Positions 25,971 to 34,108 of a stretch of 64,000 bases of DNA are shown here, piece by piece (positions within the stretch are counted from its first letter, which is position 1; each line of letters begins with the position of its first letter). The translations under genes were made by a program, and so were the position numbers. The stretch comes from Campylobacter concisus (GTDB taxonomy: Bacteria > Campylobacterota > Campylobacteria > Campylobacterales > Campylobacteraceae): positions 1-64,000 of the forward strand of contig NZ_NDYP01000001.1 of the NCBI RefSeq assembly GCF_002165775.1, written 5' to 3'. Below the pieces are notes generated by a model that ran no database searches, was not told the DNA's origin, and saw nothing but the letters and a program-made list of their open reading frames with translations.

Positions 25971-26713
25971 TGAATAATTTGGTGATATATTGTAATGAAA
26001 ACATTAAATTCGCACTTTTGAAACTTCAAAAAAATAAAAAAAGATTTTTAATTTGTCTTAACAATAGTAATTCTGTTATAGGAGTCCTAACTGACGGTGA
26101 TATAAGAAAGGGTTTCTTGAATGAACTTACTATATATGATACAGTTAATATGGTTATAAATGTTGATTTTGAATATTTGTCTTTAGAATCAACTTTTAGT
26201 GATGTATGTGAGAAATTTAAATCTGATAAGATAGATTTTTTGCCGATAGTGGATGAAAATATGGGACTTCTTAATGTGATTACAAAAAAACAATTTCATA
26301 TTATGCTTTTAGAGAACATAAGCTTTGATTTAAAGTATGATTTTTCAGCATTTGACCACTATGTTTTGGAACATGAAATCTATAATCGCCCTTGGGGTTT
26401 TTATAAGAGTGTAATTTTAACGTCAAATGCACAAGCCAAGATAATCACAGTATTTCCTGGAGAGGAGTTAAGCCTCCAAGAGCATAAAAAAAGAGAAGAA
26501 CACTGGATTATAATAAAAGGTAGAGGTAAGTTAGTATTAGACGAATCTTTATCTGACATTTTTCCTGGAAAATATATTTATATACCAAGAGGATGCAAGC
26601 ATCAGATTATTAATGATAGTGATGAAAATATTGTTCTATCTGAAATTCAGCTAGGGGAATATTTTGGTGAGGATGATATTATTAGATATGCTGATAAATA
26701 TGGAAGAAAATAA
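25970..26713 (+). CDS. CBS-domain/cupin fusion protein, mannose-6-P isomerase-like
   Basis: The start is ATG at 25970, overlapping the fcl stop by one base; a longer upstream frame lies inside fcl. The 247-residue protein joins a CBS pair (about 1-120, with LTDGDIRKGF at 40-49 and FLPIVDENMG) to a cupin (about 138-245) that resembles the C-terminal half of ManC: NRPWGFYKSV, PGEELSLQEHKKREEHW and GEYFGEDDIIRYAD. CBS domains of this kind are normally attached to nucleotidyltransferases in nonulosonate/heptose loci. The cupin half suggests phosphomannose isomerase activity, with the CBS part as a possible nucleotide sensor. Base composition becomes markedly AT-rich from here on. Confidence 0.75.
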   Translation: MNNLVIYCNENIKFALLKLQKNKKRFLICLNNSNSVIGVLTDGDIRKGFLNELTIYDTVNMVINVDFEYLSLESTFSDVCEKFKSDKIDFLPIVDENMGLLNVITKKQFHIMLLENISFDLKYDFSAFDHYVLEHEIYNRPWGFYKSVILTSNAQAKIITVFPGEELSLQEHKKREEHWIIIKGRGKLVLDESLSDIFPGKYIYIPRGCKHQIINDSDENIVLSEIQLGEYFGEDDIIRYADKYGRK

Positions 26714-26743
26714 AAAATAATATAAAATAGGAGAAAGATGTAA

Positions 26744-27625
26744 ATGGCATTTAAATTTGACTACATAGAACCAAAAGTGGTAGCAGAAATTGGTTGTAAT
26801 CATATGGGACAACTTAACATAGCGAAGGAGCTTATATCTTTAGCAAAACAAGCGGGGGCTCATTATGTAAAATTTCAAAAAAGAAATAATAAAGAGTTGC
26901 TTACAAAAGAACAATACAATGCTCCACATCCTGTTCCAGAGAATTCGTATGGTGCTACTTATGGTGAACATAGAGAGTATTTAGAATTTAATTTAGAGCA
27001 GCATAAAATTTTAAAAGAATACTGTGATAATATTGGAATAGTTTATTCTACTTCAGTTTGGGATACAACTAGTGCAAGAGAGATGATATCTCTTGATCCA
27101 CAATTCTTAAAAGTTCCGTCAGCTTGTAATAACAACTTTGAAATGTTAAAAATTCTTCGAGATGAGTTTAATGGGCAAGTCCAGCTTTCTATTGGTATGA
27201 CTTCAAAAAATGAAATTGAACAAATAGTGAATTTTTTTGAAGAAACAAATCAGGCAAAATCTAGATTGCTCATTTATTCTTGTACTTCAGGTTATCCTGT
27301 ACCAGCAAAAGATGTTTCTTTGCTTGAGATTAATTGGCTTTACGAAGAGTATGAACATAGAATAAATGAAATAGGATTTTCTGGACATCATTTGGGTATT
27401 GCGCTTGATGTAGCGGCTTATACTTTAGGTGCTAGATGGATAGAAAGACATTTTACAAAGGATAGGACTTGGAAAGGAACCGATCATGCGGCTTCGCTTG
27501 AGCCAGATGGTCTAAGAAAACTTATAAGAGATCTTAATGCCACATATGAAGCATTGCACTACAAAAAAGAAGAAATTTTATTTATAGAACAAATTCAAAG
27601 AGAAAAATTAAAAAATAGGAAATAA
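26744..27625 (+). CDS. NeuB-family nonulosonic acid synthase (lacks SAF domain)
   Basis: The 293-residue TIM-barrel synthase condenses PEP with a hexose derivative to give a nine-carbon acid. Family marks are AEIGCNHMGQLNIAKELI, VKFQKR, VYSTSVWDTTSAREM, LKVPSACNNNFEML, YSCTSGYPVP, GFSGHHLGIALDVAAY and WIERHFTKDRTWKGTDHAASLEPDGL. Ordinary NeuB, LegI and PseI are about 340 residues with a C-terminal antifreeze-like SAF domain; this one stops after the barrel. SAF-less members include the KDN-9-phosphate synthase of Bacteroides, which uses mannose-6-phosphate. GAAAGATGTAAATG places AGGAGAAAG about 9 bases before the start. It is followed after 2 bases by its CMP-synthetase. Confidence 0.88.
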   Translation: MAFKFDYIEPKVVAEIGCNHMGQLNIAKELISLAKQAGAHYVKFQKRNNKELLTKEQYNAPHPVPENSYGATYGEHREYLEFNLEQHKILKEYCDNIGIVYSTSVWDTTSAREMISLDPQFLKVPSACNNNFEMLKILRDEFNGQVQLSIGMTSKNEIEQIVNFFEETNQAKSRLLIYSCTSGYPVPAKDVSLLEINWLYEEYEHRINEIGFSGHHLGIALDVAAYTLGARWIERHFTKDRTWKGTDHAASLEPDGLRKLIRDLNATYEALHYKKEEILFIEQIQREKLKNRK

Positions 27626-27627
27626 GA

Positions 27628-28791
27628 ATGAACATAGCGTTTATTCCAGTAAGAGGTGGGAGTAAATCCATACCACTTAAAAATATTAAAGCATTCTGTG
27701 GCAAACCACTTGTTTACTGGACTATTTTATCGCTTCAAAATTCAATTAATATCGATAGAATATTTGTGGCTACTGATTGTAATAAAATAAAAGAAATCGT
27801 AAATAATTTTAATTTCACGAAAGTCGAAGTATATGATAGAGATCCTAAAAATGCTGAAGATACATCTAGCACAGAATCTGTAATGCTCGAATTTATTTAT
27901 AAAAATAATTTTAGAGAGGATGATTTATTTTTTTTGGTACAAGCAACTTCTCCTCTTACGCAGACAGAGGATTTTGATGAAGCATTAAAGTTGTTTAAAA
28001 AAAATAAAGCCGATTCATTGCTTACTTGCGTTAGGACAAAAAGATTTTTTTGGGATGGTGACGCGAACCCCATAAATTATGATTTCAAAAATCGTCCACG
28101 TAGGCAAGATTTTTATGGTCTCTTTATGGAGAATGGATCGTTTTATATAAATAGTATAGGCAATATAAAAAAATATAAAAATCGTTTAAGCGGCAAGGTA
28201 TCTATTTATGAGATGAAAGAATTTACAGCTATAGAAATAGATGAGGAAGATGATTGGATAATAGCTGAGAGAATGATGTATAAATATATTTTGTTAAAAA
28301 GAGCAAAACCAATTATAAAGCTTTTCCTATCTGATGTCGATGGAACTTTAACAGATGCTGGAATGTATTATGGTGAAAATGGTAATGAACTGAAGAAATT
28401 TAATACTCGTGATGGAAAAGGGTTTGAGCTATTGCGCCGTGCCGGTATAAAAACAGGAATAATTACAAGCGAAAATACAAAAATAGTGGAGAATCGTGCA
28501 AAAAAGTTAAAAGTAGATTTTTTACGTCAAGGAATGGAGCATAATGGTAAGTTAGAAGCAGTTAAAAGAATATGTCAAAATGAAAATATTTTACTTAGTG
28601 AAGTAGCATATATTGGAGACGATATAAACTGTAAAGAACTATTACAAAGCGTCGGATTAGCTGCTTGTCCTTTAGATGCTACACAAGAGATTAAAGACAT
28701 CTTAAATATTATCGTACTTTCAAAAAAAGGTGGAGATGGTGCTGTCAGAGAATTCGCTGAGTATGTCTTGGGAAATTACCATGATAAATAA
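27628..28791 (+). CDS. CMP-nonulosonate cytidylyltransferase fused to KdsC-type phosphatase
   Basis: The 387-residue fusion has an N-terminal CMP-sugar synthetase (1-225; IPVRGGSKSIPLKNIKAFCG, LVQATSPL at about 103) and a C-terminal HAD phosphatase of the KdsC/YrbI group (about 228-387; DVDGTLTDAG with nucleophile Asp236, GKGFELLRRAGIKTGIITSE, YIGDDINCKELL). The pair would dephosphorylate a nonulosonate-9-phosphate and activate it with CTP. Together with the SAF-less NeuB this suggests a phosphorylated intermediate, as in KDN or mammalian-type sialic acid synthesis rather than the bacterial Neu5Ac route. The substrate is inferred. A T8 run lies within the gene near 27928. Confidence 0.9.
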   Translation: MNIAFIPVRGGSKSIPLKNIKAFCGKPLVYWTILSLQNSINIDRIFVATDCNKIKEIVNNFNFTKVEVYDRDPKNAEDTSSTESVMLEFIYKNNFREDDLFFLVQATSPLTQTEDFDEALKLFKKNKADSLLTCVRTKRFFWDGDANPINYDFKNRPRRQDFYGLFMENGSFYINSIGNIKKYKNRLSGKVSIYEMKEFTAIEIDEEDDWIIAERMMYKYILLKRAKPIIKLFLSDVDGTLTDAGMYYGENGNELKKFNTRDGKGFELLRRAGIKTGIITSENTKIVENRAKKLKVDFLRQGMEHNGKLEAVKRICQNENILLSEVAYIGDDINCKELLQSVGLAACPLDATQEIKDILNIIVLSKKGGDGAVREFAEYVLGNYHDK

Positions 28792-28970
28792 TCTTATACA
28801 ATTCCTAATTTGGAGAAATGATTATAAAGCAATCGTGCCTTTAAATGGGCTACAAAAAGACACTATACTAATTTTAAAGTTGAATCCCTTATTATATTAA
28901 GGTGGCAATTATAAAATTATTAGATAAACTAGGTATTAAAGAATTTGTAAAAAGTATATTGGGTAGATAA
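28781..28970 (+). pseudogene. Relic of an unidentified gene between neuA-kdsC and wzx
   Basis: An ATG overlapping the upstream stop opens a 39-residue frame (28781-28900, MINNLIQFLIWRNDYKAIVP then LNGLQKD). A second frame (28902-28970) starting VAIIKLLDKLGIKEFVKSIL ends just before the next gene. The two look like ends of one protein with the middle deleted. I do not recognise the family. It may mark a recombination scar in the cassette. Confidence 0.4.
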
Positions 28971-28971
28971 G

Positions 28972-30204
28972 TTGCAAAAAGTTATTTTACAGAATTTACT
29001 AATAGCTATATGTTCAAAAGGATTATCTTTTTTATCTTTTATATATATAGCCAAGAGTCTTTCAGAAAGAGACTATGGTACTTTTGTTTATATAACGATG
29101 GTATTGTCTTTATTGCCGTTATTGCAATTTGGCTCTATGCATGGTACGGTTATTTTATTACCAAAATATATAGTAGACAAAAAAAACGGGAATGAATTAT
29201 TTTTATATAGTAACATTATTTCTCATATTATTCAGTTTATAGGTGCGAGTATACTTTTTCTATTAAATATTAAGCTTAGTTCATTAGTACTTCTTATAAT
29301 AGCTGCAAATTTCTTTTTTTCACATTACGCAGAAAATGTTAAGATCTTTTTAAATTCTAAACACGAATTTGAAAAAGTTAATTTTTTAAAAAGTTTAGAT
29401 GAAATACTTAGACCATTTGTAACAGTATTAATGTTTTATTACTATCAAAATATTGAGTCTATATTTATTGCTCAGTTTATAGTAACATCCATAACTTTTT
29501 TAGTGTCTTTTTGCTTAGTCCCATTAGTATTTAATAATATTAAATTTTATAGTTTAAAAAAAAAGGTTTTTGAGATATATAAGATAGGTTTTTTTGTCTA
29601 TTTGACCTGGGCGATAGACATACTCTTTAGAACTGCAGATAGATGGTTTATATCTACCTTTTATCCTTCTGAAGAACTTGCCACATATGGTTTTACATCT
29701 TCGTTAGCTATGAACATATGGCTGTTATCGATGAGTTTTTTTGGGCCATATTCTCAACTATTATATACATACGTAGCACAAAAAGATTTCATTTCTGTAA
29801 AAAATATCGTGGAGACTACCAATAAAAAAGTATACGTTTTTTTGGCAGTAGTCTCTATAATTGCAGTAATAACATATCCATTATTCTTAGAATTTATTGT
29901 TAAAAGATATCTTGGTACAGAATTTCTATTTTTTGTTCTGATTTTATCTGCAATATTTTTGTCGATTAATAATATGTATATTTATTATATGATTAGTGAT
30001 AATCATCATTTTGTATTATTAAAATATCAATTTATAATTTTGGCTTTAAATTTAATTTTAAATAGTATTTTTGTTTTTTATCATACTGATATTTTATATT
30101 ATAGTTATTCAACAATTTTTTCTTTGGGTGTTTATTTTATTTTAGTAAAAAGATATTTTTATGCTGATATACTTAGAAAAATATATTTGCAGTGTGTTAG
30201 TTGA
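28972..30204 (+). CDS. Wzx-type polysaccharide flippase
   Basis: The 410-residue protein consists almost wholly of membrane segments (about twelve). It has the typical N-terminal Wzx/MATE pattern (ICSKGLSFLSFIYIAKSLSE, RDYGTFVYITMVLSLLPLLQFG) and Trp-Ala-Ile-Asp-Ile-Leu-Phe-Arg-Thr-Ala-Asp-Arg-Trp-Phe in the middle. It would move lipid-linked glycan units across the inner membrane. The likely start is TTG at 28972, with only a weak ribosome site. A nine-A run at 29556-29564 is the longest homopolymer noted in the locus. The matching polymerase was not found in the window. Confidence 0.85.
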   Translation: MQKVILQNLLIAICSKGLSFLSFIYIAKSLSERDYGTFVYITMVLSLLPLLQFGSMHGTVILLPKYIVDKKNGNELFLYSNIISHIIQFIGASILFLLNIKLSSLVLLIIAANFFFSHYAENVKIFLNSKHEFEKVNFLKSLDEILRPFVTVLMFYYYQNIESIFIAQFIVTSITFLVSFCLVPLVFNNIKFYSLKKKVFEIYKIGFFVYLTWAIDILFRTADRWFISTFYPSEELATYGFTSSLAMNIWLLSMSFFGPYSQLLYTYVAQKDFISVKNIVETTNKKVYVFLAVVSIIAVITYPLFLEFIVKRYLGTEFLFFVLILSAIFLSINNMYIYYMISDNHHFVLLKYQFIILALNLILNSIFVFYHTDILYYSYSTIFSLGVYFILVKRYFYADILRKIYLQCVS

Positions 30205-30224
30205 GCTTAGGTTGGAGTGTAGTA

Positions 30225-31082
30225 ATGAAACGTTTAGTAAAAAAAATAATACCACCAATACTACTAGATGGATTAAGATATGTAAGAAGCTATATTTACT
30301 TTTTAAAATATAAAGAAGTAGTATTAAAGAATATTAACTTAAAAGACAAACATAAAGGCAAAAGATGCTTCATCCTTGGTAGTGGACCGTCAATAAAAAG
30401 CGAGGATCTAAAACCATTAAAAAATGAAATCGTGTTCGCACTTAATAACTTTTATGTACATAACGATTTTGATGAGATTGTAAGCGGAGATATACAAAAA
30501 TATTATTTAGTCGCTCCTATTCACCCACCACAAACGGAAGATGAATGGAAGCGATGGCTTGAAGATATGGAAAAGCATGTACCTATAAATGTTAATATGA
30601 TTTTTGGGCTTGACATGTATGATTATAATATAAGATATATTCTTGAAAAATATGGAATATTTAAAAAACATAATATTAATTGGTATTTTGCTGGAATCAA
30701 TGTAGACAAAGAATATAAGTTTAGTGAGAAAGATATAAGTATTGAAAATCAAATTTGGGCTGCAAATACTGCTAGCACATATGCTCTCATGGTTGCTATT
30801 TATATGGGATTTAAAGAAATATATTTATTGGGCATTGATTGTAATTATATATGCATAAAAAAAGAAGAAGATTTTAGATTTTATAAAAATGCTATTCATC
30901 AGCAAAATGAAAGTGAACGTATGAAAATTAAAAAATCAGATGAATTCTTTTCTAGTTGTAAGATATTTTTAGAAAAAGAGCTAATTGCAGAAAATTTTAA
31001 AAAAGGTAGAATCTTTAATTGTTCGGCCGAAAGCCTATTGAACATGTTTGAGTATAAGAAATTAGGAGAAATAAAAATATGA
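30225..31082 (+). CDS. DUF115/GT42-like protein, candidate nonulosonate transferase
   Basis: The start is ATG at 30225 because GGAG lies 7 bases upstream; a TTG at 30201 is less likely. The 285-residue protein has KGKRCFILGSGPSIKSEDLK near residue 45, ALNNFYVH, then NTASTYALMVAIYMGFKEIY followed by LLGIDCNY, and it ends IFNCSAESLLNMFEY. The order matches the Campylobacter sialyltransferases of GT42 (GNGPS; GVYMCAVAIALGYKEIYLSG; CPNSLLANF) and the DUF115 family of similar fold. A role in adding the CMP-activated sugar made by the neighbouring genes is plausible, but no clear catalytic His is aligned. It overlaps the next gene by 4 bases. Confidence 0.65.
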   Translation: MKRLVKKIIPPILLDGLRYVRSYIYFLKYKEVVLKNINLKDKHKGKRCFILGSGPSIKSEDLKPLKNEIVFALNNFYVHNDFDEIVSGDIQKYYLVAPIHPPQTEDEWKRWLEDMEKHVPINVNMIFGLDMYDYNIRYILEKYGIFKKHNINWYFAGINVDKEYKFSEKDISIENQIWAANTASTYALMVAIYMGFKEIYLLGIDCNYICIKKEEDFRFYKNAIHQQNESERMKIKKSDEFFSSCKIFLEKELIAENFKKGRIFNCSAESLLNMFEYKKLGEIKI

Positions 31083-31879
31083 AAAAATTTATTAAAGAAA
31101 TTATGCCTCCAATTATATTAAAGATTTTTAAAAGATTAAAAATAAACAAATACGATTGGAAAGGTAGTTATAATACTTGGGAAGAAGCAAAAAAGGTATC
31201 CATTGGCTATGATAGCAAAGAAATACTCCAAAAGGTTAGAACCTCTCTTTTAAAGGTTAAAAACAAAGAAGCTATTTTTGAGAGAGACAGCGTAATATTT
31301 GATAAAATCCAATATTCTTGGCCTCTACTAGCTGGGCTGATGTATGCTTGTGTAAAATCTAAAGGAAAGCTTAGGGTACTTGACTTTGGCGGAAGTTTAG
31401 GGAGTACATATTTTCAAAATAAAAAATTCTTGGATTGCTTTGATGAAGTTTCTTGGAGTGTTGTTGAACAAAAGCACTTTGTTGATATAGGTAAAATAGA
31501 TTTTCAAGATGATAGGTTAAAATTTTATTATGATATTGAAACTTGCAAGAAAGAACAAAGTCCAAATGTTTTATTGCTTTCAAGTGTATTACAATATATT
31601 GAGAGGCCTTATGATTTATTAGATAAAATACTAAAAGATAATTTTGAATTTATTTTATTGGATAGAACAATTTTTTCTAAAAAATACAAAAAGGACCTTA
31701 TAACTATACAACACACAGGAGATATATACGGGAATACTACCATTCCTTGTTGGATATTTTACGAATATAATTTTGAAAAATATTTCTCTAAAAATTTTAC
31801 TTTAATTGAGTCTTTTGATTTAGAAGATGAAGAAAATGAATATAAATATGAAAAAGGTTTTATATGGCAAAAGAAATAA
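31079..31879 (+). CDS. Putative methyltransferase, TIGR04325 family
   Basis: The 266-residue protein has the family start MPPIILKIFKRLK...WKGSYNTWEEAKKVSIGYDS, then the SAM-site strand LRVLDFGGSLGSTYFQNKKF and VLLLSSVLQYIERPYDLLDK. Members are found in O-antigen and capsule clusters, but the acceptor is generally unknown. Start and stop both overlap neighbours (4 and 16 bases), so it is coupled to them. It is distinctly AT-rich like the surrounding cassette. Confidence 0.8.
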   Translation: MKKFIKEIMPPIILKIFKRLKINKYDWKGSYNTWEEAKKVSIGYDSKEILQKVRTSLLKVKNKEAIFERDSVIFDKIQYSWPLLAGLMYACVKSKGKLRVLDFGGSLGSTYFQNKKFLDCFDEVSWSVVEQKHFVDIGKIDFQDDRLKFYYDIETCKKEQSPNVLLLSSVLQYIERPYDLLDKILKDNFEFILLDRTIFSKKYKKDLITIQHTGDIYGNTTIPCWIFYEYNFEKYFSKNFTLIESFDLEDEENEYKYEKGFIWQKK

Positions 31880-32808
31880 AATGCCCATTATGTAGTAATA
31901 ATGTGGAAAATATTGAAAAGATAAATGTTAGAGATATTATTAATTTGTGGAAAAAAAGAGGTATTGATACAGAAAAACTATTTGAAGAAAATTTATATCT
32001 ATACAAAAATTTATGTCCACATTGTAAACTGGAATTTTTTTATCCATTTGTCCCCGGAGATAATAAATTTTATAGTTTATTAGGTAGAGAAGAATGGTAT
32101 TATTTACATGAAGATAAAACAGAATTTTTATACTCATGTAAATTTATAAAAGAGAATGACCATGTATTGGACGTTGGTTCCGGTAGAGGAGCCTTTTTGA
32201 AATATATTGATAAAAAAGTAGAATATACTGGTCTTGAGCTTAGCTCTCAGGCTGTAGAATTCGCAAAAAAAGAAAAAATTAATGTCATGGAAAAAACAAT
32301 TGAAGAATTTGCACAAAATAATCAGAATACTCAAGATGTGGTTGTTACATTTCAAGTTCTTGAGCATATTGTAAGTTTAGATAGTTTTATAAAATCATCT
32401 TTAACTGCTTTAAAGAAAAACGGCTATTTTATTATTGCTGTTCCTAATAATTATTCTTTTATCCGTTATACACAAAATAATATATTAAATTTACCACCAC
32501 ATCATTTATTTCACTGGAATGAGTATGCATTAGAGTATATTGCAAAAAAATATAATTTGGAAATTGTAGATATTTATAAAGAAAAAGTTACAAATGTTCA
32601 TAAGACCTGGTTTTATACAACTAAGATTTCTAAATTTATAAGAGGGCTACTTGGCGTTGGTACAAAAACTATCAATGTATCTTTTTTGAGTAGAGTAATT
32701 CAAAAAATTTCTTTCTTATTGAGTAAATTTATGAGAAACTCATGTTCTCATTTGAGAGAAGATGGACATACGATAGCAATAGTTTTTAGAAAGATACATG
32801 ATGTATAA
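31864..32808 (+). CDS. Class I SAM methyltransferase with N-terminal zinc-finger-like motif
   Basis: The 314-residue protein begins with a Cys-x-x-Cys pair in CPLCSNNVENIEK and a second pair in LCPHCKLEF (about 50), like the metal-binding start of sugar C-methyltransferases. A SAM-binding fold follows: HVLDVGSGRGAFLKYI (about 100), YTGLELSSQAVEFAKK, VVTFQVLEHIVSLDSF and GYFIIAVPN. It probably methylates a sugar or sugar nucleotide of this locus; the amino sugar made by the FdtA/FdtB/Rml genes is one candidate. It overlaps both neighbours. Confidence 0.82.
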   Translation: MAKEIKCPLCSNNVENIEKINVRDIINLWKKRGIDTEKLFEENLYLYKNLCPHCKLEFFYPFVPGDNKFYSLLGREEWYYLHEDKTEFLYSCKFIKENDHVLDVGSGRGAFLKYIDKKVEYTGLELSSQAVEFAKKEKINVMEKTIEEFAQNNQNTQDVVVTFQVLEHIVSLDSFIKSSLTALKKNGYFIIAVPNNYSFIRYTQNNILNLPPHHLFHWNEYALEYIAKKYNLEIVDIYKEKVTNVHKTWFYTTKISKFIRGLLGVGTKTINVSFLSRVIQKISFLLSKFMRNSCSHLREDGHTIAIVFRKIHDV

Positions 32809-33748
32809 TTACTGCACTCTTTTTGATAGCAATTATCTAACTCGTGGCTTAGCTATGTATGAGTCTCTTAAAAAGAATAGCGATAAATTTCATCTATATA
32901 TTTTTTCTTTTGATGATAGAAGCTACAAAGTTTTAAAAGAGTTAAAGTTGGAATCAGCAACAATAATTCAGCTTGAAGAATTTGAAGATGATGAACTTTT
33001 AAATATAAAAAAAAGTAGAACACCAGGCGAATATTGCTGGACTTGTACACCCTCAATTATTAAGTACTGCATAGAAAAATATAATCTTAATAGTTGTACG
33101 TATCTTGATGCAGATTTATATTTTTTCTCAAATCCGGCCGTGCTTATTAAGGAGCTGGGTGAAAAGTCCGTTTTAATAACAGAGCATAGATATACTAAGG
33201 AATATGATCAAAGTAAAACTAGCGGGATATATTGCGTACAGTTTATGACTTTTAAAAATGATAAAAATGGAATAGAAGTACTAAACTGGTGGAGAAACGC
33301 TTGTAATGAGTGGTGTTATGCTAGATTTGAAGATGGCAAATTCGGCGATCAAAAATATTTAGATGATTGGTTAAATAGATTTAATGGGGTCTACTCTTTA
33401 AAAAATTTAGGCGGCGGAGTTGCACCTTGGAATATCCAACAATATGATCTTTCTAAAAAAGAATTTGAGCTAATTTTTTATCATTTTCATGGTTTTAAAT
33501 TTTTAGAAAATAACAAGTTAGAATTTGGAAATTATAAACTAAGAAAATTCGATTTAAAAAATTTATATAAGCCATATATATCTCACTTGGAAGATATAAA
33601 AATACGGTTAGAAGAGTTAGGGTATAAATATGATTTTCATGGAACGATAAAACTTAAAAAAAGTTGGAAGACGCCACTTATAAAAATTAAAAGATGGATA
33701 AGAAATACTTATAACGTTTACGATAAAAATTATATTTTAGGACTATGA
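32798..33748 (+). CDS. GT-A fold glycosyltransferase
   Basis: The 316-residue protein has the start YCTLFDSNYLTRGLAMYESL, a Asp-x-Asp metal site in CTYLDADLYFFSNP (about 110), then HRYTKEYDQSKTSGIYCVQF and FGDQKYLDDWLNRF. This is the pattern of small GT-A transferases allied to the GT8 type. Donor and acceptor are unknown. The start at 32798 (ATGATG, either codon possible) overlaps the preceding methyltransferase, and the stop touches the next gene. Confidence 0.78.
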   Translation: MMYNYCTLFDSNYLTRGLAMYESLKKNSDKFHLYIFSFDDRSYKVLKELKLESATIIQLEEFEDDELLNIKKSRTPGEYCWTCTPSIIKYCIEKYNLNSCTYLDADLYFFSNPAVLIKELGEKSVLITEHRYTKEYDQSKTSGIYCVQFMTFKNDKNGIEVLNWWRNACNEWCYARFEDGKFGDQKYLDDWLNRFNGVYSLKNLGGGVAPWNIQQYDLSKKEFELIFYHFHGFKFLENNKLEFGNYKLRKFDLKNLYKPYISHLEDIKIRLEELGYKYDFHGTIKLKKSWKTPLIKIKRWIRNTYNVYDKNYILGL

Positions 33749-34108
33749 ATGGCTTATATTATCGATTTGCCGACATTTAAAGATGAAAGAGGCGGGCTTA
33801 CAGTCATGGAAAAGCTGCTTCCATTTGAGATAAAGAGATTTTATTGCATATATGGCGTGACTCAAAAAAGGGGCGGCCATAGGCATAAAAAGACTATCCA
33901 AGCTTTAATATGTCTTGATGGAAGTTGTGAAGTATATGTAAATGACGGGCAAAAAAAAGAAATATTTTTACTAGATAGCCCTTCAAAGTGCTTGTTACTC
34001 AAGCCAGAAGATTGGCATACTATGGATAAATTTACGAAAGGCTCTACTCTATTAGTTTTTGCCTCAGAGTTTTATAATAAAGATGATTATATTAGCGAGG
34101 AGTATTGA
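33749..34108 (+). CDS. fdtA: dTDP-6-deoxy-hex-4-ulose 3,4-ketoisomerase (FdtA/QdtA-like)
   Basis: The 119-residue cupin matches the WxcM/FdtA family: DERGGLTVMEKLLPFEIKRF, YGVTQKRGGHRHKKTIQALI with the conserved His pair, LLLKPEDWHTM and LVFASEFYNKDDYISEEY. It moves the keto group of dTDP-4-keto-6-deoxyglucose from C4 to C3. FdtA (galacto) and QdtA (gluco) products cannot be told apart by eye, so the symbol is provisional. It touches its neighbours without gaps; rfbA and rfbB lie just downstream. Confidence 0.85.
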   Translation: MAYIIDLPTFKDERGGLTVMEKLLPFEIKRFYCIYGVTQKRGGHRHKKTIQALICLDGSCEVYVNDGQKKEIFLLDSPSKCLLLKPEDWHTMDKFTKGSTLLVFASEFYNKDDYISEEY

